A stretch of 64,000 bases of DNA from Amycolatopsis orientalis DSM 43388. GTDB taxonomy: Bacteria; Actinomycetota; Actinomycetes; Mycobacteriales; Pseudonocardiaceae. Under the pieces are notes generated by a model, which was not told the DNA's origin, made no database searches, and saw only the letters and a list, made by a program, of their open reading frames with translations. The stretch lies in NCBI RefSeq assembly GCF_000411975.1, contig NZ_ASXG01000145.1, positions 1-64,000 on the forward strand, written 5' to 3'. Shown piece after piece: positions 7,435 through 15,724 of this stretch (its first letter is position 1; every line of letters starts with the position of its first letter). The position numbers were made by a program, and so were the translations under genes.

Positions 7435-8277
7435 GTGACTCTCCCTCCTCCCCGCACTCCGGCAGAACGGCTGCGCCCGCCGCGTGCCGTGGTCCGCGGC
7501 GAGCTGTTCTGGGGTCTGCAAGGCGCACTCGAACGACGCGGCCTCGGCCCCGTAGCCGGTGTCGACGAGGCCGGTGCCGGTGCCTGCGCTGGCCCGCTGG
7601 TGGTGGCGTCTTGCGTGCTCCGTCCCGGCGACGGCGCGCGCCTGCCCGAACTGACCGATTCGAAAATGCTCACCGCGAAGGCCCGGGAGCGCGTTTACGA
7701 TCGCGTCCTGCAACGCGCGCTCGACTACTCGGTGATCGTCATTCCTTCCGAGCAGGTGGACTTGCTCGGCATCCGGGTGATGAACCTCGAGGGCATGCGC
7801 CGCGCGGTCGCCGGTCTGCGCACCCATCCCGGCTACGTCCTCACCGACGGCTTCCCGGTCCCGGGAATTCCCGCGCCGAATGTCGCGGTGATCAAGGGAG
7901 ACCGCAGCGTCGCGAGCATCGCGGCGGCGTCGGTGCTGGCGAAGGTGACGAGGGACCGGATCATGGCCGGCCTGCACGAAGAGTTGCCGGCGTACGGCTT
8001 CGACGTGCACAAGGGCTACAGCACGTCGGACCATCTGGCTGCGCTGAGTGAGCACGGCCCGAGCCCGGCGCACCGCTGGTCCTACACGAATGTCGCCACG
8101 GTCGCCCTCGCCCATGGACTCACTGCCCCGCATCCGGTCGTGCTCACCTACGCTGCACTGGAGAATGCCCTCGAAAAAGCGGGCGGGCCGGTCCGTGCCC
8201 CGGGCCGCTCGGTGGGTAAGAATGAACGCTCCGCCGCCGGAGCAGGACGAACGCGAGGAGGGGCGCGGATTTCATGA
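7435..8277 (+). CDS. rnhB: Ribonuclease HII with altered GRG motif
   Basis: 280 aa from GTG 7435. It removes ribonucleotides from DNA and RNA-DNA hybrids. The active-site block is GVDEAGAGACAGPLVVA with catalytic D44 and E45; TDSKMLT, the Asp of YVLTDGF, and GDRSVASIAAASVLAKVTRD follow in normal order. The conserved GRG loop that reads the 2'-OH at the RNA-DNA junction is GAG here: the Arg is replaced by Ala48. The C-terminal ~60 residues are extra. The stop overlaps the ATG of the DUF2469 gene. Confidence 0.92.
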   Translation: MTLPPPRTPAERLRPPRAVVRGELFWGLQGALERRGLGPVAGVDEAGAGACAGPLVVASCVLRPGDGARLPELTDSKMLTAKARERVYDRVLQRALDYSVIVIPSEQVDLLGIRVMNLEGMRRAVAGLRTHPGYVLTDGFPVPGIPAPNVAVIKGDRSVASIAAASVLAKVTRDRIMAGLHEELPAYGFDVHKGYSTSDHLAALSEHGPSPAHRWSYTNVATVALAHGLTAPHPVVLTYAALENALEKAGGPVRAPGRSVGKNERSAAGAGRTRGGARIS

Positions 8278-8597
8278 GCGCAGAGGATCTCGAGAAGTAC
8301 GAGACCGAGATGGAGCTCTCGCTGTACCGCGAGTACCGCGACATAGTGGGCCAGTTCTCGTACGTGGTGGAGACCGAGCGGCGGTTCTACCTGGCCAACG
8401 CGGTGGACGTCCAGGTCCGCGACGGCGGGGGCGAGGTGTACTTCGAGGTGCGCATGTCGGACGCCTGGGTGTGGGACATGTACCGTCCCGCCCGGTTCGT
8501 GAAGCACGTCCGGGTCATCACCTTCAAGGACGTCAACGTCGAAGAACTGGACAAACCCGACCTGCGGCTCCCCGAGGACGGCCCGTTCTCCGGCTGA
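8274..8597 (+). CDS. DUF2469 family protein
   Basis: 107 aa, acidic, opening MSAEDLEKYETEMELSLYRE. This small family is restricted to actinobacteria and nearly always follows rnhB, as here, with a 4-bp ATGA overlap. The fold appears mixed alpha/beta without membrane segments. Function unknown; the constant linkage suggests a role tied to RNase HII or genome integrity. Confidence 0.9.
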   Translation: MSAEDLEKYETEMELSLYREYRDIVGQFSYVVETERRFYLANAVDVQVRDGGGEVYFEVRMSDAWVWDMYRPARFVKHVRVITFKDVNVEELDKPDLRLPEDGPFSG

Positions 8598-8615
8598 TCC
8601 CGCTTTTCGCCACGA

Positions 8616-8650
8616 GGCCACCCGGCATCTGCCCGGGTGGCCTTCGTCGT
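8616..8650 (+). terminator. Rho-independent terminator after the DUF2469 gene
   Basis: GGCCACCCGG (8616-8625) pairs perfectly with CCGGGTGGCC (8633-8642) over a 7-nt loop, followed by a T-containing tail (TTCGTCGTT). It closes the lepB-rnhB-DUF2469 unit. Confidence 0.8.
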
Positions 8651-8710
8651 TCCCGGCCCCCGCACACCGCACCGACAATCCGCCGGGGTTTCTACCGCTC
8701 GACCCTGCGC

Positions 8711-8737
8711 TGATCCACAACCCCCGGGTTATCCACA
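8711..8737 (+). promoter_or_regulatory. DnaA-box-like pair
   Basis: TTATCCACA at 8729-8737 is an exact classical DnaA box. A one-mismatch relative, TGATCCACA, lies at 8711-8719 in the same direction. They fall in the gap upstream of the YraN gene. They might titrate DnaA or tune this promoter. Confidence 0.4.
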
Positions 8738-8837
8738 GTTGTGCGGAATTCCCCTGGCGCGGCTGTTGATCACGCTGCGATCGTGGCAGCACACGCACCG
8801 TGATCGGCGGTGCTCACGCTTGTCCGAGGGGGACACC

Positions 8838-9218
8838 ATGAACGACGGCCCGCACCCCGGCGCGCAGTGGCGCCGGACGTTCGGCCGCTGGGGCGAGGAC
8901 CTCGCCGCCCGGCATCTGCAGGCCGCCGGCATGGTCCTGCTCAGCCGGAACTGGCACTGCCGCGAAGGCGAACTGGACCTGGTCCTGTCCGAAGGCGACC
9001 GGGTGATCTTCTGCGAGGTCAAAACCCGCTCCAGCACCGAATACGGCACCCCGGCGGAGTCGGTCACGCCGGAGAAGATCGACCGGGTGCACCGAGCCGC
9101 CATGCGCTGGCTCAAGGAACATCGAGTCGGCTGGTGCCGGGTCCGGTACGACGTCGTGACCGTTTACGCTCCCGCCGGCGAAGAGCCCGTCGTGCGGCAC
9201 CTGGTCGGAGCTTTCTGA
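8838..9218 (+). CDS. YraN family (UPF0102) nuclease-fold protein
   Basis: 126 aa. ATG 8838 is preceded by GAGGGGGA. The PD-(D/E)XK-like core is visible: RNWHCREGELDLV (E and D) and CEVKTR (E-x-K). The C-terminus (RYDVVTVY) fits the family. YraN proteins are widespread and of unclear role, and often sit beside comM and dprA as here. The stop overlaps the comM ATG by 1 bp. Confidence 0.92.
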   Translation: MNDGPHPGAQWRRTFGRWGEDLAARHLQAAGMVLLSRNWHCREGELDLVLSEGDRVIFCEVKTRSSTEYGTPAESVTPEKIDRVHRAAMRWLKEHRVGWCRVRYDVVTVYAPAGEEPVVRHLVGAF

Positions 9219-10729
9219 TGCCGCACGCCAAAACCTGGTCCGTCGCGCTGCTCGGCATCGAAGGCCGGGTAGTCGAAATCGAAGCCGACCTCGGCGGCGG
9301 CCTGAGCCGCGTCACCCTGGTCGGCCTTCCCGACGCCGGCCTCCGCGAGGCGAAAGACCGAGTCCGCTCCGCCGTCCGCAACTCCGGCCAGTCCTGGCCC
9401 GACGGCAAAATCACGCTGGCCCTGTCACCTGCCAACCTGCCGAAAATGGGCTCGGGCTACGACCTGGGCATCGCCGCCGCGGTGCTGGCCGCCATCGGTG
9501 CCGTCCCAGCCCGGAAACTGCTGCACACCATCCTCTTGGGAGAACTGGCCCTGGACGGCCGAATCCGCCCCGTGCGCGGCGTGCTCCCCGGCCTGCTCGC
9601 AGCCAAAGCCGCGGGTCACGAACGCGCCGTAGTCCCGACTGAGTCGTTAGTGGAAGCCGCCCTGGTCGACGGTCTGGAAGTCTCCGGCGTAACCCGCCTA
9701 GCCGAACTGATCGCCTGGCTCAAAGACGAAGGCGAACTAGCCGCTCCCGCCGCCCCCACATCGGCCGCTCCCACGGCAGTCCCCGACTTGGCCGACGTCG
9801 TAGGCCAGCCAGAAGCCCGATGGGCCCTGGAAGTCGCCGCGGCGGGCGGCCACCACCTCCTGCTCACCGGCCCGCCCGGCGTCGGCAAAAGCATGCTCGC
9901 CAGACGCCTCCCCGGCCTGCTCCCGGATCTTTCCCCCGAGGAGTCCTTGGAAGTAACCGCGATCCACTCCGTGGACGGCTCCCTGTCCAAGTCGTCGCCC
10001 TTGGTGACGGTCCCGCCGTTCGTCGCCCCACACCACTCGATCAGCCCACCGGCTCTCATCGGCGGCGGCACCGGCTTGGCGGCCCCCGGTGCGATCAGCC
10101 GAGCCCATCGAGGGGTCCTGTTTTTAGACGAGGCCTGCGAATTCGGAAACCAACGTCTCGACTCGCTCCGCACTGTCCTGGAAGAAGGGGAAGTCCGCAT
10201 CGCCCGCGCGAAAGGCGTCGTTCGCTATCCCGCGCAGTTCCAACTAGTCCTGGCCACGAACCCATGCCCCTGCGCACCGCCCCGAGAAACCGACTGCACC
10301 TGCTCCGTAACCACCCGCCGCCGCTACCTGTCACGACTATCCGGCCCGCTCCTGGACCGCGTCGACCTGCGCGTCCGGTTGCGCCCCCTCACCGCGATCT
10401 CCGCCCACCAATCGACCACCCCGGAACCGTCGTCAGCCGTCCGAGCCCGAGTACTGGCCGCCCGCGACCGCGCCAAACACCGCTGGCACAAACACGGCTG
10501 GCAGTCCAACACCGAAGTCCCGGGCCCAGTCCTACGCCGAGATTTCGCGTTGCCGCCGCCCGCCACCGCAGTCCTGGACCGAGCCCTGGACCGAGGCTTG
10601 CTGACCGCCCGCGGCGCCGACCGGTGCCTGCGCATCGCCTGGACCTTGGCCGACCTGGCCGCTCTGCCCCAACCCGACACCGACCACGTCACCGCGGCCC
10701 TGGACTTCCGAGAGCGCAAAACCGGCTGA
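9218..10729 (+). CDS. ComM-like Mg-chelatase-type AAA+ ATPase
   Basis: 503 aa. The N-terminal ~170 residues are the Lon-S5-like domain (VTLVGLPDAGLREAKDRVR, LALSPANLPK). The ATPase has Walker A GPPGVGKS (218-225) and Walker B LFLDEA (301-306), plus a Cys cluster in ATNPCPCAPP and TDCTCS, and a C-terminal helical domain. In Vibrio cholerae ComM is a branch-migration helicase for natural transformation; its role in non-competent actinobacteria is unclear. It stands between YraN and dprA. Confidence 0.92.
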   Translation: MPHAKTWSVALLGIEGRVVEIEADLGGGLSRVTLVGLPDAGLREAKDRVRSAVRNSGQSWPDGKITLALSPANLPKMGSGYDLGIAAAVLAAIGAVPARKLLHTILLGELALDGRIRPVRGVLPGLLAAKAAGHERAVVPTESLVEAALVDGLEVSGVTRLAELIAWLKDEGELAAPAAPTSAAPTAVPDLADVVGQPEARWALEVAAAGGHHLLLTGPPGVGKSMLARRLPGLLPDLSPEESLEVTAIHSVDGSLSKSSPLVTVPPFVAPHHSISPPALIGGGTGLAAPGAISRAHRGVLFLDEACEFGNQRLDSLRTVLEEGEVRIARAKGVVRYPAQFQLVLATNPCPCAPPRETDCTCSVTTRRRYLSRLSGPLLDRVDLRVRLRPLTAISAHQSTTPEPSSAVRARVLAARDRAKHRWHKHGWQSNTEVPGPVLRRDFALPPPATAVLDRALDRGLLTARGADRCLRIAWTLADLAALPQPDTDHVTAALDFRERKTG

Positions 10730-10783
10730 CCCGCCTCGCAGGCGGTACCGCCCGCCACTCGGCGAGACTGGTTCGCGCCCCGG

Positions 10784-11440
10784 TTGGCATTAGCTCGCTG
10801 GGACCGGGTGCCGGGTCCGCCGTCCGCCACCGCGTGGCACCGAACCCCTCAGCTGCGACGGATCCGCGGATCTGGCGGGCGTCAGCTTGCTGGGCTGGGG
10901 CGCTGGGTTTGCCCCCGGGGGCGACTGTCCGCCGCAGCGTGGTGTCGAATCCTCTCGGCGGGGACGGGTCCGCGGACCTGGCGGGCGTCAGCTTGCTGGG
11001 CTGGGGCACCGGGTTCGCCCTCCCCCAGACGGCCGTTCGCCACCGCGTGGTGCCGACTCCCCTCCGCGGGGACGGGTCAGCGGCTCGCTGGGCTGAGGCG
11101 TTGGGTTTGCCCTCTGCGGGCGGGCGTCCGCCGCAGCGCGGTGCCGAATCCCGTCGGCGAGGAGGGGGCCGTGCATTCGGCGGGCACCAGCTCGCTGGGT
11201 CGGGGCACAGGGTTCACCCTCCGCGGGCGACTGTCCGCCGCAGCGTGGCGTCGAATCCTCTCGGCGGTGAGGGGGCGGCGTATCTGGCGGGCGTCAGCTT
11301 GCTGGGCTGGGGCGTTGGGTTTGCGCTCCGCGGGCGACTGTCCTCCGCAGCGTGGTGCCGAATCCCCTCGGCAGTGAGGGGTCCGCGCATTTGGCGGGCA
11401 TCAGCTCGCTGGGCCGGTGCACCGGGTTCGCCCGCCCGGA
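10784..11440 (+). repeat. Degenerate tandem array of ~107-bp units between comM and the dprA operon
   Basis: A motif AGCT(T/C)GCTGGG recurs at about 10791, 10884, 10990, 11082, 11190, 11296 and 11403, i.e. spacings of 93, 106, 92, 108, 106 and 107 bp. Between copies the same order repeats: GGGTT(T/C)GCC, a GCGGGCGACTGTCCGCCGCAG stretch, a CG(T/C)GGTG block, then TCGGCGG and GG(T/G)CCGCG(G/C)A. The spacings are not multiples of three and each frame breaks from copy to copy, so this is not a protein repeat. No gene is seen from 10730 to 11712. The last ~270 bp of that gap are non-repetitive. Confidence 0.8.
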
Positions 11441-11712
11441 CGTTGTTCGCCGTGGCCCGGAGCCAAGCTTCGGCCCGGCGGCTTGTCGCTCGAGGCCAGC
11501 GGCTCTGCCGCTTGTCCGCTCAGCCGTGGCGGATGGCCTCGGCGCGCGACCGAGTGCTGCCCCGGCGCAGCACGCGGTTCTGGTGCCGTGCTGAGCCGCG
11601 CCGCGGTGGATGTTCGCGGCGAACGCTCCGAAACCACCCCGATCCCCCGACGAGATGTCCCATCCGGACCGGCAAACCCGCCGTCCGGAATCCGCACTGA
11701 AAGGAAAGCACG

Positions 11713-11928
11713 ATGTCGAACCGAGCCATCCCATCCTCGTCCCCGCGCACCCGGCACCGCAGGCCGAAGACGCCGCAGCACAAGATCGTCCGGCATCTGC
11801 AGCCGGTCCGGCACCGGGAGATCCGGCCCGAACACGACCCGGTCCGGGTCCGAGAACGGTTGGCGCTGCACCGGCACCTCGCCGTCGTCCGCTCCGAGAA
11901 TCCCGGCGGCCGAAGAGGTGCGGCGTGA
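11713..11928 (+). CDS. Small basic protein coupled to dprA
   Basis: 71 aa, very rich in Arg, His and Pro, with no membrane segment. AAAGGAAAG precedes the ATG, third codon positions are almost all G or C, and the TGA overlaps the dprA GTG by 4 bp (GTGA). These features favour a real, translationally coupled gene. No family recognised. The charge suggests nucleic acid or ribosome contact; that is inference. Confidence 0.55.
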   Translation: MSNRAIPSSSPRTRHRRPKTPQHKIVRHLQPVRHREIRPEHDPVRVRERLALHRHLAVVRSENPGGRRGAA

Positions 11929-13097
11929 GCGTCGCAGTTGAGGACCAGACCGCGGCGACCGATTCCGAACGGCTCGCCCGCGCATACCTGCTCGGCGTCG
12001 CGGAACCACCGGCACCGCATCTGCTGGAGTTCGTCGGCCAACACGGCCCGGTCGTGGCAGCCGAGCGGGTGCGGGCCGGGGACTGTCCGGAAAAAGTTCT
12101 CCGCGAAACAGCCGCCCGCCGGGAATCCACGGTCGCGGAACAAGATCTGGAGGCAGCCGCCAAGGTCGGTGCCCGGCTCGTGGTTCCCGAAGACCACGAA
12201 TGGCCGGCGTGGCCATTGCTGTCTCTAGCGGTAGCAACCGGAAACGGCGTGAAGCACGTGGCCGCTCCGCTCGGACTCTGGGTGCGCGGCGACGCGAGCC
12301 TGGCCGAAGCCGCCGACCGTGCGGTGGCGATCGTCGGCGCGCGGATGGCTACGGACTACGGCGTGCACAACGCCCTCGAGTTCGGCCATGCGTTGGCAAG
12401 CCGACAAGTACCGGTGTTCTCCGGTGCTGCCTTGGGCATCGACGCCGCCGCTCATCGCGGTGCGCTCAGCGGCGGCGGAGTCACGGTCGCGCTGCTCGGC
12501 TGCGCGGTCGACCATGCCTATCCGTCTGGAAACAGCGACTTGTTGAACCGCATCGTCGCCGCGGGCGGGGCGATCGTCAGCGAGTACGCACCGAAGACCC
12601 CGCCCGCACGCCATCGATTTCTGGTGCGCAACCGCCTTATCGCAGGTCTTACCGACGGCACAGTCGTTGTGGAGGCCGGAATCCGTAGTGGCGCACGCAA
12701 TACCGCCACCATCGCGGGCGCGCTCGGCAAGGTCGTGATGGCAGTGCCGGGATCAGTGCATTCGGGCAGTTCAGCCGGTTGCCACGCGCTGATCCGGGAC
12801 TGCAAGGCCACGTTGGTGACCTCGGTCGACGAGGTGCTCGAAACGGTGGGCCGGTTCGGCACCGCAGCTCCTGCCGCCGAACCGAGCCGGCGTCCGACGG
12901 ACAGACTCGGTCCGGAGGCGTCGCGGGTCTACGACGCACTGCTCCCACGGGCCGGACGGGCTCCGGAGGAGGTCGCGGAAAGCGCTGGCGTGCCCGTTTC
13001 CCGAGTTCGCGCCTTGTTGCCCGCACTGGAAATCGACGGCTTCGCGGTGCGCGGAGAGACGGGCTGGCGACAGATAGTCCGAACGGCGAACCGATGA
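11925..13097 (+). CDS. dprA: DNA-processing protein DprA
   Basis: 390 aa from GTG 11925. The Rossmann-like SMF domain is present: AVAIVGARMATDYG, SGAALGIDAAAHRGAL, HRFLVRNRLIAGL and VVEAGIRSGARNTA. A C-terminal winged-helix domain follows (~330-390). DprA binds single-stranded DNA and loads RecA during transformation; most actinobacteria keep it without known competence. An upstream extension of the frame to 11610 exists but lacks a ribosome site, and the small basic ORF occupies that stretch. Confidence 0.93.
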   Translation: MSVAVEDQTAATDSERLARAYLLGVAEPPAPHLLEFVGQHGPVVAAERVRAGDCPEKVLRETAARRESTVAEQDLEAAAKVGARLVVPEDHEWPAWPLLSLAVATGNGVKHVAAPLGLWVRGDASLAEAADRAVAIVGARMATDYGVHNALEFGHALASRQVPVFSGAALGIDAAAHRGALSGGGVTVALLGCAVDHAYPSGNSDLLNRIVAAGGAIVSEYAPKTPPARHRFLVRNRLIAGLTDGTVVVEAGIRSGARNTATIAGALGKVVMAVPGSVHSGSSAGCHALIRDCKATLVTSVDEVLETVGRFGTAAPAAEPSRRPTDRLGPEASRVYDALLPRAGRAPEEVAESAGVPVSRVRALLPALEIDGFAVRGETGWRQIVRTANR

Positions 13098-13148
13098 TGG
13101 GCGTGGCGATGCTTGACCAACGGCGATGGTTCGCGCAGCGTAATCGCC

Positions 13149-14168
13149 ATGCCGTCAGCGAGTGCGCGCAAGGACGCGGTTCCGCGTCCGGGTGGACACC
13201 GGAAACGCCCGCCACGACCCGATCTTCGGGCTCTTCGCGCCGAATTGCCGGAGTCAGCCGAGTCGGTGGTGGCCGATTACGAACGGCATCTGTCGCTGGA
13301 GCGTGGGCTGTCGCCGCACACTGTGCGCGCGTACGTCGGCGATGTGGTTTCGCTGTTGGCGTTCCTGACCGTGGGGGAGGGCGACCGTCCCGCGCGGCCC
13401 TTTGAGGACTTGGATGTCACGCAGCTGCGCGCGTGGCTCGCGGGGCAGCGCTCGGACGGCGCCGGGCGCACCACCCTCGCGCGCCGCGCCGCGGCCGCGC
13501 GCACCTTCACGGCTTGGGCGCACCGCACCGGTGTGCTGAAGTCGGATCCCGGCGGCCGGCTCGCCGCGCCGCGCACGCACCGGACCTTGCCCGGTGTGCT
13601 CCGCGCCGAGCAGGCCGACGCGCTCATGGACGCCTCCGCGAAAGGGGCAGCCGAACGGGATCCGATTGCTCTGCGTGACCGCGCGTTGGTCGAATTGCTG
13701 TATGCAACCGGCATTCGGGTGTCGGAGTTGTGCGGTCTGGACGTCGGCAGCGTGGACTTTTCCCGCCGGGTGGTTTCGGTGGTAGGCAAGGGCGACAAGG
13801 AGCGGACAGTCCCGTTCGGCGTCCCGGCGGCCGAGGCGCTGACCGCGTGGCTGGAGGACGGACGGCCCGCCCTTGCTGGGGAAACGCCGCCGAAGGCGCT
13901 TTTCCTGGGCGTCCGCGGCAAGCGCCTCGACCCGCGCGCGGCGCGCCGCGTGGTGCACGAAGCGGTGGCCGCGGTGCCGGGCGCAACGGACATGGGGCCG
14001 CACGGGCTAAGGCATTCCGCCGCGACGCATCTGCTCGAAGGAGGTGCCGATCTCAGGAGCGTTCAGGAACTGCTTGGTCACGCTACGCTGGTCACGACCC
14101 AGCTCTACACTCATGTGACCGTCGATCGGCTGAAGGCGATCCATGACCGAGCACACCCGCGGGCCTGA
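13149..14168 (+). CDS. xerC: XerC-type tyrosine recombinase
   Basis: 339 aa from ATG 13149. N-terminal SAM-like core-binding domain (~36-130: DYERHLSLERGLSPHTVRAY) and catalytic domain with R190, K214, H285-x2-R288, H311 and nucleophile Y320. It fits XerC, which resolves chromosome dimers at dif, and the dprA-xerC-whiG neighbourhood supports this. A TTG at 13113 in the same frame is a weaker start. The last 26 bp overlap the sigma-factor gene. Confidence 0.88.
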   Translation: MPSASARKDAVPRPGGHRKRPPRPDLRALRAELPESAESVVADYERHLSLERGLSPHTVRAYVGDVVSLLAFLTVGEGDRPARPFEDLDVTQLRAWLAGQRSDGAGRTTLARRAAAARTFTAWAHRTGVLKSDPGGRLAAPRTHRTLPGVLRAEQADALMDASAKGAAERDPIALRDRALVELLYATGIRVSELCGLDVGSVDFSRRVVSVVGKGDKERTVPFGVPAAEALTAWLEDGRPALAGETPPKALFLGVRGKRLDPRAARRVVHEAVAAVPGATDMGPHGLRHSAATHLLEGGADLRSVQELLGHATLVTTQLYTHVTVDRLKAIHDRAHPRA

Positions 14169-15126
14169 AGAGGCCGGCGGCGGCTCGGCCGGGGACGGCA
14201 GGGCCGAACCGTCGGCGCACGCGCATCCGCACGAGCACGGAGACCACACTGAGCAGCACGCCGAGAACGACCGTGCAATGACTTCCACGTCGCAGGTCAC
14301 GGAAGCCGGGGCGGAGCGCCCCGGCGTGCAGGACGCCGTCAGCGGGGACGGTCGTCCTGGTCAGGATGTCGACGCGGGGATTCAGGCGCTGTGGCAGCAG
14401 TTCGCCGACAAACCGGACCAGACGTCGCGCGACCGGCTGGTGCTGCACTACGCCCCGCTGGTGAAGTACGTCGCGGGCCGGGTCGGCACCGGTCTGCCGA
14501 CGCACGTAGACGTCGGCGACCTTGTGCAGTCAGGCATTTTCGGCTTGGTCGACGCGATCGAGAAATTCGACCCGGATCGCGGCCTGCGCTTCGAGACGTA
14601 CGCGATGCAACGCATCCGGGGCGCGATCCTCGACGACCTGCGCTCCCAGGACTGGGTCCCGCGCGCGGTGCGCAGCAAGGCGAAGGAAACCGCTCGCGCA
14701 CTGGAACGCCTCGGCGCCCGCCTGCACCGCACCCCGACCGACGCCGAACTCGCCGGCGAAATGGGCATCAGCCTCGACGACCTGCGCGACTTCTACGGGC
14801 AGCTCCGCCTGACCAGCGTGGTGGCACTGGAAGACCTGGTCGCCGCGGGCAAAGACGCCGGCTCGCTGGTCGACACCCTCCCCGACGACGGCGCCGTCGA
14901 CCCGGTGGCCGTCCTGGTGGACCAGGACAACCGCCGCCAGCTCGCCGAAGCCATCGCGCAGCTGACCGACCGCGACAAGATCGTCGTCAGCCTCTACTAC
15001 TTCGAAAGCCTGACCCTGGCGGAGATCGGCAAAGTCCTGGGCGTCACGGAATCCCGCGTGAGCCAGCTGCACACCCGCGCGGTGATGCGGCTGCGCGCCA
15101 AGCTGATGGAACAGCCCAGCGGCTGA
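14143..15126 (+). CDS. whiG: WhiG/FliA-type RNA polymerase sigma factor
   Basis: 327 aa. Region 2 (YAPLVKYVAGRV, DVGDLVQSGIFGLVDAIEKFDP, FETYAMQRIRGAILDDLR), region 3 and region 4 (EAIAQLTDRDKIVVSLYYFESLTLAEIGKVLGV) are intact. In Streptomyces WhiG commits aerial hyphae to sporulation and lies at the same place, between dprA and rpsB. The first ~45 residues are a His- and Gly-rich extension; starting at ATG 14278 would give 283 aa, close to Streptomyces WhiG. I keep 14143 because the extension has strong coding bias. Confidence 0.88.
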   Translation: MTEHTRGPEEAGGGSAGDGRAEPSAHAHPHEHGDHTEQHAENDRAMTSTSQVTEAGAERPGVQDAVSGDGRPGQDVDAGIQALWQQFADKPDQTSRDRLVLHYAPLVKYVAGRVGTGLPTHVDVGDLVQSGIFGLVDAIEKFDPDRGLRFETYAMQRIRGAILDDLRSQDWVPRAVRSKAKETARALERLGARLHRTPTDAELAGEMGISLDDLRDFYGQLRLTSVVALEDLVAAGKDAGSLVDTLPDDGAVDPVAVLVDQDNRRQLAEAIAQLTDRDKIVVSLYYFESLTLAEIGKVLGVTESRVSQLHTRAVMRLRAKLMEQPSG

Positions 15127-15500
15127 CTCCCCGACCGGAATCGCCCGCACGGCGATGGTCTGGCTGCGGGGTCTCGCGAGGTGTTTGGCTGCTAGTCGGA
15201 TGGCCGCACGGCTGTGGTCGATGCGCCCGGCTAGCTCCACTCGCGACGGTCTGGCTGCCTGATCGCCCGAGAAGGCTTAGCCGCTAGCCGGATGGTCCGG
15301 CGGCTGTGGTCGATGTGCCTGCGAGCTGGGGCGATGGTCCGGCTGCCGGAGGCTTAGTCGTTGGGCGGGTGGTTGGGCAGCTGCGGTCGATGTGGCTGCC
15401 AGCTGGGGCGACGGTCTGGTTGCCGGACTTCCCGCGGAGCCTCCGCTGCTCTGAGCGGATGGCCGGAGGGGCGTGGTCGATGTGACCGACCAGTTCCGCA
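15127..15500 (+). repeat. Degenerate ~90-bp repeats downstream of whiG
   Basis: GCTG(T/C)GGTCGATG or a near relative recurs at about 15211, 15303, 15380 and 15470 (spacings 92, 77 and 90 bp). GGATGG(C/T)C(C/G)G, GCGA(C/T)GGTC(T/C)GG and CTTAG(C/T)CG blocks repeat between them. A partial copy starts near 15140. The unit differs from the array at 10784. Nothing further is recognisable from 15500 to 15724. Confidence 0.6.
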
Positions 15501-15724
15501 CGCGACGGGCTCACTGCGGGCCAGAGGTGGGCGCGGTGGGTGGCGAAGTGATTTGGGCTATCGGCCTCCTAAGGGTTGTCGTCTGCGGACCGCGGTTGTC
15601 GCCACACTCCTTCCTCAGGTCGGGTCTTGCGGCGGCGCGGTGTTGGTGCCAAGCCCGGCTGCCTCGGCGTTTCCTCTGATCACCCCGTTTCGGGGACTGG
15701 ATTTCGGCGAGCGACTCCTGGACA

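Noticed and set aside
10784..11377. 197-codon frame across the repeat array
   Set aside because: Repeat spacing is not a multiple of three, so the same unit is read in different frames; not a protein repeat.
13113..13148. TTG 13113 as xerC start
   Set aside because: No ribosome site and the added residues are not typical; ATG 13149 preferred.
10784..15500. CRISPR array
   Set aside because: Units are ~107 or ~90 bp and degenerate throughout, without short constant repeats, unique spacers or cas genes.
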